Shown one piece after another: positions 1 to 10,600 of a stretch of DNA of 64,000 nt. Source of the stretch: Bimuria novae-zelandiae CBS 107.79 (lineage: Eukaryota > Ascomycota > Dothideomycetes > Pleosporales > Didymosphaeriaceae); assembly GCA_010015655.1 (NCBI GenBank), contig ML976679.1, positions 598,346 through 662,345 of the forward strand, read 5' to 3'. The position numbers and the translations under genes were made by a program. Position 1 is the stretch's first letter; each line of letters begins with the position of its first letter. The notes beneath the pieces were generated by a model that saw only the letters and a list, made by a program, of their open reading frames with translations, was not told the origin of the DNA and did no database searches.

Positions 1-42
1 AAGTAATCTATTTAAATCATATTTCTAACATATTTATATTAG

Positions 43-205
43 TTCTCAACGCCCTTTACGTCAAGCTTTGCTATCAAGCCAAGCTGCTGGCCAGGCCTTA
101 CAAGAAGAACGAGAACGTATAGCTGTTGAACGGGAGCGTCTTGAGCTGGACATGAAGCGATTAGAATTTGAGATAAAGAAGCGGGAATTTGAGAAGGGTA
201 CATAA
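43..205 (+). CDS. C-terminal exon of an unidentified coiled-coil protein (partial)
   Basis: An open frame runs from just after a likely intron acceptor (TTATATTAG at about 34-42, with a CTAAC-like branch site before it) to a TAA at 203-205. The peptide is dense in Glu, Arg, Lys and Leu (for example EERERIAVERERLELDMKR), with heptad spacing typical of a coiled coil. It uses ordinary codons, unlike the RIP-altered DNA that follows. The 5' part lies outside the window. The charged C-terminal helix resembles accessory proteins of some fungal DNA transposons, but I cannot name a family. Confidence 0.45.
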
Positions 206-240
206 GAGCAGGTTATGGAAAATGGATTGAAACTTGTTAT

Positions 241-416
241 AATTCTATTGGAAACTTGTTAAAATCTTGATGGAAATTTGTTACAATCTTGATGAAAACG
301 TGTTAAAATCTTGATGGAAACGTGTTATAATCTTGATGGAAAAGTATTCTAATCCTGATGGAAACTTGTTATAATCTTGATGGAAACTTGTTATAATATT
401 GATGGAAACTTGTTTC
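241..416. repeat. 22-bp minisatellite, eight copies
   Basis: Eight head-to-tail units of 22 bp, consensus AATCTTGATGGAAACTTGTT plus two bases, fill 241-416 exactly; a partial unit sits at 224-240. Copies differ by one to five bases. The array begins 36 bp after the stop codon of the upstream coiled-coil frame. The units lack spacers, so this is not a CRISPR array. Confidence 0.9.
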
Positions 417-429
417 GCTAAGCTACCCT

Positions 430-1374
430 CTATGCCACATTTGTCCTAAGCCGATGGCGGAATGTGCTACCAATTAGGGTAACGTGTACGCACGTCCTTG
501 ATAAAAGTTCACGTAATCCGCCAAGACGCTAACCTTATTCCGTAACTCATCCCCAAGGTTAGCCGAGGTATCTCCTAAGGTCAGATGAGTTGCGGCCTCT
601 CGAGATTCTGGTTATCCTCAGCGTCCTTGGCGTTCCGGCCCTCTTTACTCGTCCTGGACTTTCGCGTGTCCTTCCACACACGCCTTTGGCCCTGGACTTC
701 CCGCTCGTGCAATAATCAAAACCAGAGAAAGTCTTGCGCTCGAGCTCAGGGTGCAGATTCTCTTATAGAGCAATGTCCTCGTCAGCCTGCGGGGCCTAGA
801 GAATCTTCGGCTACCTCCCCTTCTTGTACTTGCTGCCCTTGCCGGGAAGCTAGTTGTAGTGCTCGAAGGCGAATTTACCTTGGGCTTCGGCCGCCTGCTC
901 GATCTCTCGCTCTCCCCGCTTAGCCTTGGTGGCCTCGAGGTGGTCGTTCGCGAACTTCTCAATCTCTGCTGGGAGAAGAACGTCCCTATACGTAATAGAG
1001 ATCCCGTTCTTACACTTGAAGAAAATATAGTTTCGAGTGTGGCCTTGTACAGCGGTATGCGCCGTGCAGCCCTGCGAGTTCACAGAAAATATATTACCGC
1101 ACGGGACCTATGTACCGTCCGCTGATATCTTCATCTCTTGACAGAATCCTTGCCTGGGTGCTTCAGATCATGTCTATATTACTATAAAGAGATCGAGTCA
1201 AAGAAACTTTGTAGCCACGTGACTTACGTCAGAGGCGGTGTGTGTAGAAGGTTCCATCTAGGTGCACGGACCACTGACTTCTCTCGCCCGCTCCTTTCTT
1301 CCTCGGGAGACTCACTCCACACACTCTTTTCTGCAGATAGCAATACAGCTTGTTATTCTCATATACATGCCTGC
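430..1374 (-). other. Unidentified decayed coding remnant
   Basis: This stretch is less AT-rich than its surroundings. The minus strand shows protein-like runs, notably a 77-residue frame at 850-1083 (containing NYIFFKCKNGISITYRDVLL) that continues in a second frame over 645-962, with stops and frame changes between them. I do not recognise the family. It is the DNA into which the hAT element at 1383 inserted. It could be an old transposon or a host gene remnant. Confidence 0.3.
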
Positions 1375-1382
1375 CTGCCCGC

Positions 1383-3699
1383 TAGGGATGTGCCGATACC
1401 GTATTTTTCAGTGTATCCCTGTATATACGGTATCTTGTATAATACCGTATTTACGGTATTATCGTACATTCTTGGCAAAGTGAATTGAGCCAATCGGTGC
1501 CTTTCTCGGCCCTATAATCACGTGCAGAATTAGATACAATTAAAGCTATAGATGCTAGGTATCTTTAGGATCCCCAGAGTGCTCTTCTTGTACTTGTTCG
1601 GCTAAGTAATCGAGCAAAAGCTACTTATCTTTATAGTTATTAACGTTAATTTATTCGGGCACCTTAGAGGCGTCGAAGTACTAAGCGCCCTTAGCTAAAA
1701 TAGAGTCACGGATCCGTAGATTATAAAAGCAAAACACTAGCTTTTCGACCCGTTTATTAATAAGATAATTCTAAATTTTATTATAAAGAAATCCGTGCTT
1801 GCTCTAGTTACGTTTAGCTACTCTAGTTATAGGGTTGATACTAAGAGCGTAGATGGCAAGTTCTTTAAGCTCGTTAGTGTAGCTTTGTATGCGCCACCAC
1901 TCCGCCGGATTGGTGTAATCCTCGAAGCTTTGCCAGGATAAATCAGTACCGCACTTCTCGAAGGCGCCTTAACGATAGAGCACATCCATAAGCTCTTTAT
2001 AGAGCGCTGCGGCATGCCTGGCGTTGCCCTGCGTCGGCGGGTACTGCTGGGCGATGTATTCGCCCACTTCCATCTGCATCTTGTGAGTGACCGCCACAGG
2101 CAATTCTCGCCGCGCAAGAGGGTCGCATATATACGAAATCGTGCCGAGAGGATGGTGGACCTGCTGGAATCGGTTTCGAAGCGTATTTTGGACGTCTTCT
2201 CGCGGCAAAGTTGTGTGGAGAGTGACGGAGGTGAGCAAGTAGATGAAGCTGGCATATAGCCGTGAGAATTTCGGCCGAGTACTCTCGAGCGCTAGGGCTA
2301 CTTTTGTAAAGGGCACTAGAAAGCTCCGCAGCCTTTACAACTTCTCCTACTAACGTACGTTGCTTATAATTACTATAACCTTATAGAATCGCCGTTTCTG
2401 CGTCTGCTGGGTTATAATAGAGGTCACTATTGGATTCTGCACCACCGAAAGTATCCAGTCGCGATTCTCTAGCACCGAATCGATAGTATTAAACTTGCCT
2501 TACTAGTAAGTGTTTCCCGGCAGCTGCAGCGCTTTCCGCCGCACCTAAGGCCTAGTAGCCTCGTCTAGCATGCCTATAAGTAAACTAGACTGTCTAAAGA
2601 ACTTACTAACGTTCTTTACAGCGTTAAAAATTACCCTAAAGTTGCCTATTTTAAAAAAGTTAGCAATGTAAAGATTAACAATATAAGAGGCGCACCCTAA
2701 TATTAGATAGTTAGGTATAGTTTTAGTAAGTAAACCTTGCGCCGCCTTTATATTAGAGGTATTATTAAGGTAAATAGTAGTAATACTAAGCTTGCTAACG
2801 TCCTTAGCTACCTTAAGAATCCCTTTAGCTAGGTTCTTGGCGTTGTGACGCTCCGCCAACGTGTATAAAGTCTTTAGAAAGATTTTATATTTTTAGGTTA
2901 CTACTAGGTAATTAACGGCTGCCTTACTACGTATGTTTATCTAGCTATTACTAACTAGCGTTATTTGCCGCCTAGCCTTCTCGAGCACGGCTTTTATATC
3001 ACGCTTTGTTTAGCTATAAACGGAGTCTAGCAACGTCGTGGCAATTACCTTATAGCCTAGCGGAGTGTAGGGCGGGCGCAAGAAGTTTAGAAATTAACAG
3101 AACGCAGGATTTTTAACCTATAGCATTTTAATAAGTTTCTCTACCTAAGGCAAGCTACAAGAGCTTATAAAGCTAAAGGGTACTTTAGAGCTATATATAG
3201 CCTCCGCGAGCAGTAGATCTACCTTCTTAAAGTCTATTTTACTTATACGTAGCGTCTCTGTTAGTAGCTATAATTAACGCTTAGATAGTATCTAAGGGTT
3301 GCTATTAACCTTATATAGCTTATATTTCTCCCGCGAAAGCTTCGGGCATTTAGCCATGTGCTCGCGGAGACGTACGAGGCTTTTGTTATGCCATTATTTA
3401 GAGCAAAATCGACATGTTACAATGGCCCGGAGGCCCTCGAAGGTGACCTCGACGTCCTCGCTTTCGAACGTAGTACGCGGCATTTAATAAATATCACTAA
3501 TTAATAATAATAAAGTACTAAGACAATGCTTAGAGGACAAGATAAGTAATCTAGATACAAGCTCTAAATAAAGTTAGCCCCTGAAGTTATTTTTAGCAGC
3601 ATTTACCCGCCTTAGTATACGGATCTAATCCTACGATACGCGTATCGGTATCGTACGGTACGAAAAATACGGTATTCCGTATTGTACGGCCCATCCCTA
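1383..3699 (-). mobile_element. hAT DNA transposon, RIP-decayed, with 8-bp target duplication
   Basis: The ends are inverted repeats: the left starts TAGGGATGTGCCG and the right, read inward, TAGGGATGGGCCG. They are flanked by 8-bp duplications CTGCCCGC (1375-1382) and CTACCCGC (3700-3707) that differ by one G/A transition. Eight-bp duplications and TAGGG/CAGGG ends are typical of hAT elements. The 2317-bp body carries a minus-strand transposase with many stops. Confidence 0.85.
1827..3483 (-). pseudogene. hAT transposase with BED zinc finger, inactivated
   Basis: Reading starts at the ATG complementary to 3481-3483. The first ~55 codons give a BED-type finger (C-x2-C, then H and C) with TAA in place of a probable Gln codon directly after CRFCSK. 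Further on, 2545-2859 encodes a DUF659-like block (LILGCASYIVNLYIANFFK, then VSKFFRQS). 1969-2316 and 1827-2255 hold later pieces in two frames. Order and strand fit one hAT transposase; the stops are mainly of the C-to-T kind expected from RIP. It cannot make a functional protein. Confidence 0.75.
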
Positions 3700-3707
3700 C
3701 TACCCGC

Positions 3708-4483
3708 TTATAAACTTACATAGGCGCATGCGCGTAACTCTCGCAACCCTTAAACCAGTAACGACGCTGCTTCGGGTTGCTATTCTTCGGGTGGTAACCG
3801 CTCTCAAACGTACTACTAGTGTACAGGTGGTAGCATGAATCGATGAGTAGTGGGGCTTAGCGCAAGGGCCATGGAAGTGTATCGAATATTCCTTACTCCA
3901 ATAGAAATCAGTATATATTTCATGAATCACCTATGACTAACAATGCATGGCTATCCACGGGAATTGATAGGGGGACCACCACTTTTACTAGTGGCACCAC
4001 CCTGACTAAGCGTCACCATGACTAAGCCGCCGGTGCACGACATCGCGCTCCTAATAATATAAATAAAGAATTAATATGTAAAGGCGCAGTTGCAAAATAT
4101 ATTTAAAATAAAATTTTATAGATTAATTAATTAAATTAACTACCCTACTTATAACCTACGGAGTAATAAGTCCTTATATAACCTTTTATATAATAATTAG
4201 AATAGGTTAGAGGCCTTTTTTTATATCCTTATAGCAAGCCACCCCCCTATAATAGTCTTCCTAATACCTTAGCTTCTTTAACTTTAAATAATAAAGGACT
4301 CCTCTTTTTAACTTTACCTTAAGAAGTTAGAAAGGGCGAACAGCGCTGCTTTATAGATATTAAAAAATAAAATTCTAGGATTAGCCTAAATAAAATAGAA
4401 TATTAGAATATATAATAGAATATAAAGAGATTTAGTACCTATATAAAAGAGAAGACTTTTTAATTTATTAAAAAAAATATTTC
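3708..4483. other. Gene-free, largely AT-rich stretch
   Basis: 3708-3950 continues the sequence interrupted by the hAT element. From about 4050 the DNA is AT-rich with TTAATTAA/TATA-like words and no frame worth calling. A short, less mutated patch at 3960-4050 contains two similar words (CCTGACTAAGCG and CATGACTAAGCC). I see no gene. Confidence 0.5.
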
Positions 4484-4882
4484 CTTAATGTTATGAGGCT
4501 CTCACACCTTAGTCCGGTCCGGGTTAGGGCAGTAAGGTATCGTGGTGCTTCACGGATTATTTAATAGTACAAGTTAATGCGACACTTAGCGCGGCTAGAC
4601 AATCCAATCTTATAACGAAGTAAGATAACTATTAGTCTATATAGGAGAACGTACTCGCACAGAAGATATGTAAGTTAACTACGAAGAGAGAAATAACATA
4701 GGAGAACTATCACACTATATACTAGTCTACTTCTTCCTCGTAGTCCTGCTAAGACGTCTTTCTCTAAGGTAGTCCGTGGGACTTCCTGTAGTCCCGTACT
4801 TTATGCGGGACTTCTCGCTTATGCGGGACTTTATCACGTGACTGCTGACCTAAGCTGCCCCGCGCCTCGTTGTGTCCCGTTA

Positions 4883-6867
4883 TCCGTGCCAAGGATCAGC
4901 TTACCAAGCAGATTCGGCTGCGCCGACACTCGCCGTAGGCGAGTGCCTGCAGCCCACACGATAATACCGACCAAACGATAAATTTTCAACCACTTTTCAC
5001 TTCTATCAGTGCCTACAGCCACCACAATGCCTGAATCACCAATATCAATTGACGATCGGATTGCAGAGATTCTGGACTCGATTTCGGATATCCCTAAGCC
5101 TAATTTTTCCAAACTGGCGCGTGAGCATGGTGTTCCATATCAACGATTACTTGCCCGTTCAAAGGGCCGCCCGACACTCTCTCAGCGTCCACCAACCATG
5201 TGCAAGCTTACTCAAGCTCAAGAAGGCGCATTATATGATTATATTGCTCGCCTTGATGAGTTGGGAGTATGTGTGCGATTGCCAATGATTGTATCATGCG
5301 CCAACTACCTTCTTCAACGTGGCCATGAGGGCCCTGGCCCGCCTCCATCAGCCAACTCACGATGGTCAAAGAATTGGCTTAAACGCCACCCCGAGCTCCA
5401 CATTTGACGTCAACAATCTCTTAATCTTCAGCGCGCGGTCGCACACGATATCGAAGCTATCCTTAAATGGTTTAATGGCTTTATGGATATTATTAAGATG
5501 CATGGGATCACACTAATAGATATTTGGAACTTCGATAAAACTGGCTTTCGTATTGGAATTGGAAAAGATTAATAGGTTATTACTTTCGAGCCTCGCCGCC
5601 GCGTCTATCTGCCAACGCCTGACGATCGTACATCCTTAACAATGACTGAGTGTGTTAATGCCGAAGGAAATGCTATTCTACTAATGATAATTATTGAAGG
5701 TACAGCATTTCTTGAACGGTATTTTACTGATCTACCAGATAACTATCTAGTTGCTTATAGCACTAGTGGTTATACAAACGATAAATTAAGCCTTGAGTGG
5801 GCAAAGCACTTCGTACGAGAGAGTTAAAAGTACCTTAATGGTATATATCGACTACTTTTATTTAATGGCTTTAACTCTTATTGCACACAACAGCTTCTAG
5901 AGGTTCTAGAAGATTACAAGGTGATTGCATATCGCCTTCCACTACATACATTATATTTCCTTCAACCACTTAATGTTAGTTGCTTTTAGCTATATAAGCA
6001 CTGGCATGCGCAGGCGGTTGATTATGTAATATAGATAGGCTGTATATCTTTTAACAAAGTTAAATTCTTAGTAGTAATCGAATTAATTCGCGCCTATACC
6101 TTTAAGAGGTAGATAATCTAAAAAGGCTAGCGGGACTTAGGGCTTTTCCCACTAAATGCTAAGCGCATTAAAGAGAATATACAAAAGGATATTGCTATCC
6201 TTAATACTGATTGCCAGAGTGGGAGCGAGAGCGAAGAGGAAGGCGAAGAGGAAGAGAGAACTACCCCACCACTACAAGAGTTAAAAACACTATTAATAAT
6301 CCGTACGCTTAAGAGGAATATCGACTATTGTCTTAATAATAAGGATATAAGCGAGAACGTTAAACGCACACTGTTTGGAGCGTATAACATGTTAGTAGCT
6401 AGTAATTAAGCAATTAGTAAACTATAGACTATAACTTTAATCGCATAATTACGCCGCGTACGCTAATAGCGATCCCGTACACTTCTTAAGACATTAATGG
6501 GTGTTATCTACTCTTATTCTGCGCGAAAGATGGTGCAAAATAAGCTTATGTCTAAGCTGAAGGACCTTGAGATAGATTATCGCAGAATAAAAGGAATGCC
6601 GATAGGGAAGAAGAAATAGCACTTCTAGGCTTATTAGCTAGTCCATAATTAATTATAACTAGTATGGGCCTTAATGCGCAGGGCAGGATTACTAGCATAT
6701 GAAAATTACTATGAGAACTGGCGGGGCTGAGGAGTTAATTCAATAGTTAATAGAAAGTGGTTGAAAACTTATCGTTTGGTTGGTATTATCGTGTGGGCTG
6801 CAGGCACTCGCCTACGGCGAGTGTCGGCGCAGCCGAATCTGCTTGGTAAGCTGATCCTTGGCACGGA
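4883..6867 (+). mobile_element. Pogo/Fot1-like Tc1-mariner superfamily transposon
   Basis: Inverted repeats of 114 bp (4883-4996 and 6754-6867) match with about two differences and are flanked by TA on both sides (4881-4882, 6868-6869), the Tc1/mariner target rule. The total of 1985 bp is normal for fungal Fot1-type elements. Each repeat contains a perfect hairpin, CACTCGCC-GTA-GGCGAGTG (4927-4945 in the left copy), a possible transposase-binding site. It is inserted inside a solo LTR. Confidence 0.88.
5027..6409 (+). pseudogene. Pogo-like transposase (HTH_psq/CENP-B-like plus DDE), inactivated by stops
   Basis: From the ATG at 5027 one frame runs 460 codons to the TAA at 6407-6409 without a frameshift; only stop codons break it. 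Residues ~1-127 carry a psq-type helix-turn-helix and a CENP-B/Tc5-type DNA-binding domain (NSRWSKNWLKRHPEL). The catalytic part includes IWNFDKTGFRIGIGK, where a DETGFRIG-like motif is usual, later PLHTLYFLQPLNVSCF, and a C-terminal acidic run. Stops include TGA after HPELHI and TAA-TAG after GIGKD, the latter consistent with CAA-CAG changed by RIP. Confidence 0.85.
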
Positions 6868-6954
6868 TAACTCTGCTACTTCGCCAACAATTACTCTCTT
6901 GGCGTAATTGTCTGGCTTCTTCATCCTTGTGGGGTTCGTGGTCGTAACACTTAA

Positions 6955-7324
6955 GCTTCATAGCTAATTTTAACTCTAATATATCTAAAATTCAATAGGA
7001 GCAGGGTATTCCTATTATTTTACTAAAAATATTTTTATATTAGGCTAATAGAGTTATTCTTATAGCCTGTTTAACTTTATTATGCTACTAAACTAGGAGA
7101 ATAATAGCGTGCCTTAAGACCTTATAAATAATATTAATAAAAAGTATCTTACTAGGAAATATAAGAATAAAAATACGGTCCTAAGCAAGTGCCGTAGTAA
7201 AAGTATTAAGCTACTTTTTAGCACTCTTCTCTATAAGCTTAAATACTAATAAGATATTAGCTATGGAATTAGTAATCTAGTGCTTTACAGCAGCATGCGC
7301 TCCCTCTACTCGTGAGGTTGCAGC
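6955..7324. other. Gene-free AT-rich stretch
   Basis: RIP-like AT-rich DNA between the solo LTR and the Gypsy element. No frame of interest, repeat boundary or RNA gene was recognised. Confidence 0.5.
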
Positions 7325-7682
7325 ATGTTAGGATCTAAACATGTATGGAACGCGGAGGACTAACGGGCCTTAGTAGAAGTGACACTCGGCGGGGTCGCGT
7401 AACCGGGGTCACGTGATGTACCATCCAGCCAAGACATACCATCCTGCCAAGATTATGGAAGGTGCACCATCCACGGACGGCGCGACCATCTATCAGAATC
7501 TAGGGACGGTAGAAAGAGAGATAGACGGTAAGGTTTACCCCTCTTGTATATAAACCCACACGAATACCCTTAAGGCATTCGTGTTTAACCTGTTTATTAA
7601 TCTATTGTTTAGATCTGAATAAGCAACCTTATTAATTTGATTATACTATATACACCTTTAATACTAACGCCCTTAGTGACAG
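7325..7682 (+). repeat. Putative 5' LTR/leader of the Gypsy element
   Basis: The stretch before the gag-like region is less AT-rich and contains spaced copies of ACCATCC (around 7422, 7441 and 7468), a TATA-like TATATAAACCC near 7550 and the word TTTAATACTAACG near its end. It begins TGTTAGG at 7325 and runs into the coding region. The copy that would define the LTR is missing because the 3' end of the element is lost, so both boundaries are estimates. Confidence 0.4.
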
Positions 7683-10600
7683 GCGTAAGCTATCACTACA
7701 ACCTTTTCCTATCCTACTAGTACTCCTGCCCGAGAACCAACCTTAGCCCCTTAGAGAATAGCTACCTCTTTGGGATCTTAATATCTTGAACACCCTTAAT
7801 ATAAGTACTACTAGGACCCCTACCTCTTCTATAGCTTTGGACAACCACGTCACCCCTATAGGGGATAGCAAGAACAAGGCATACAAACCTAACTTGTATA
7901 ATAGCAATTATACTCTCCTTAACACCTAGCTCTTGCAGCTAGACCTCTACTTCTTTAACTAAAACTAAGACCTTAAAGACAAGAAGAAGGTTATCTTCGC
8001 TGTAACCTATATGTAAGGAAGCGCTGAAGAATAGATCTATCCCTACCTAGTTAAGTATTTAGATATAGATTACGATAACGAGAACGAGGAGTATATTAAT
8101 AGACACGCTAATGCGATTAATATTATTAAAGACTACGATAACTTTAAGATATGCCTTTAATAAATATTTAAAATTGCTAATAAGATAGCTATCGCTAAAC
8201 GTGCGATCTAAATAGTTCGCTAACACTAATCTATAGCCAAATACATAGCCGAGTTTCGCAAGTACGCCGTACAACTCGACTAGGAGAATAAATCTCTTAA
8301 GATAATGTATAAACAAGGCCTTAAACGTAATGTACGTAAAGAACTCCTACGTAGCGGTGTAAAAATAGAGACTTTAGAAGAATTATACGAAGAGACTATC
8401 TATATTAATAGGGAATAGTTTGCCTTGCAAGAAGAATTCCGCAGGAATCTAAGGAACGCTAGTTTTAGATAACAGGCACCTATAGTCTACAGGGCGCTAT
8501 CAAAAATACCTTAACGCCAGCAACGCAACTATTACGGGCCCTAACCTATAAAAGATATCTAGTTTAATAACCTAGAAAAGGGAACAGGAAAGGTTATAGG
8601 CTTCTAAAAGCCTAACTAACGTATCTTAGATAGAACCTGACGATAGGGTACCGAGACACGTAAATATTTTATATATGGCAAACCAGGCTACATAGCCAGG
8701 AACTGCAGATCTAAGAACAAGATCACTAGGCAACTAAACGTACTAATTGTTAACTAAGAAACAACTAACGAAGAATGGCAAGTAATAAACGCTATTAAAC
8801 AAGTTAATATCCACGACAAAGAATTAGAACGATTAGAGTTACCTAATTTATAACTCTATAAGGATGCATATAAAGGTTTAGATAAGAAAGAGAAGGAGCT
8901 AACACCTCGATCTTCTATACCTTACCCTAGCTAGAGCAAACCTGTTACTAGTAAGAGGACGAATGTTTTCGACTTCTTAGAAAGACACTAACTAAGGGAA
9001 GGAGACTTCGGGTTTATAGTAATAGAATAATAAGACTACATAGTCGCATTTTACCACGCCTACTAACCTAATCTGGTTAGCAAGGTAGCACGTGAAATGG
9101 TAGACTATTACTATGCCCACGAAGACCCTAAAAAGAAGTACCTAAATAAAAACCCGAACTACGAACTATAGTACAACCTGGACTACCGCAACCCTACGCA
9201 CGAGACTATACGATAGACCCTCTATAGAGAAGATTAATATACCCTTTATTACTAAGCTAAGGAATACAGCTACTTTCCCCGAACATACTAATAATATAAA
9301 TAGGAGTAGTTTAACTACCCTATTAACTATTGCGACGTTTACCTTTAAGATAAACGTAAAACGCGATACTTTCTATACCTTAACTAAGCACTAAACTAAG
9401 CACTATTACTACTAGTTAATAGAAAATGCGCGTTAGATAAATGGCAAACATGCTTGCACCCTAACTATAAGGAATATAGGGAGTAAAAAGAAAAGTATAG
9501 GTTTAATCGCGTACTAAAAGGGACCATGACCCTTAGGATTAAAACGGTAATAAAGGAAGAAGACGGTGAAACTATCTTAGAAAAGGCCTAGCAGCAGCCT
9601 TAAGGAAAAAAGAAGAAAGGACACCTCGAACCTATAGAGCTAGTTATGAAGAAAATATCTTTTTTAGACCTAGGCTCAGGCGAGAAAACGCCTTTAAGGA
9701 ACTAAATGCTACGAATAGTTAGGCATTAATTAAGCTACTAATATAGCTTAAAGAAACATAGATAAAAGCCATGCTGGACTTAGGAGCACAGGAAAGCTAT
9801 GTGTTAAGAAAAGCACTTAATAAAGCGGGACTTTATAAGCGCAAGAAGGCCATACCCTATGCTATCTATATCGCGAATAGACAACTGATGCCCGGCAAAG
9901 CAACCATTAAATACGAGGTTAAAACCACCCTTACAATCTATAGATACTAGGAATCGATTACCCTCGATATTATTAAAAAAGCCAATCACGACGTGATTTT
10001 AAGATTACCCTAGTTAAGGAAGCATAACCCTATAGTTAACTAGGAAAAGAAAGAGCTATTCTTTAAGCGCTGTAACTGTGCATTATAAGTAAAGCCTACG
10101 CATTAATAAAGCATAATAGTAGATAAGAGAGCTATTAATAATATAGTCTCGCGACTAGAAGTTAATAAACACGAAACTAACTTAGCAGACGCTAGTAGGA
10201 ACCACTAGGTTACAAAGCGCAAGCACGAAGAGAATAGTACACCTCTTAATATCTTTAACAAATATAAGGAATAGAGTTATTTGTTTTAGGAAGAGAAAGG
10301 AGCCAACGCCCTTTTTAAGTATATATACTAAAATTATCGCATTGTTCTTGAAGAGGGAAAGACGCCACCCTTTAGACTACTATATAGATAAAGCATAAAA
10401 GAACTCTAATAGATACGCGAATTCCTAAAGAAAGCCCTTAAGAGGTAATAAATACATAAGTTAAAATCGCCAGCAGCATTATCCCTAATATTTATTATAA
10501 AAAAGGATAGAATATAACGTCTATGTATTGACTATAGAAGGCTGAATGACATGATAATTAAGAATAGATACTTACTATTAAATATACAAGAATCTCGAGA

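Larger units (their letters stand above)
4489..6949. mobile_element. Solo LTR (about 474 bp) split by a pogo-like insertion
   Basis: Removing the pogo-like element and one TA copy (4881-6867) leaves a unit that starts TGTTATGA and ends TCGTAACA: the TG...CA termini and short inverted ends of an LTR. Both sides carry the identical 5-bp duplication CTTAA (4484-4488 and 6950-6954), as made by LTR integrases. No internal retrotransposon sequence is present, so it is a solo LTR left by recombination. Confidence 0.8.

Noticed and set aside
241..416. Regular repeats resembling a CRISPR array
   Set aside because: Units abut without spacers, and the window is eukaryotic; it is a minisatellite.
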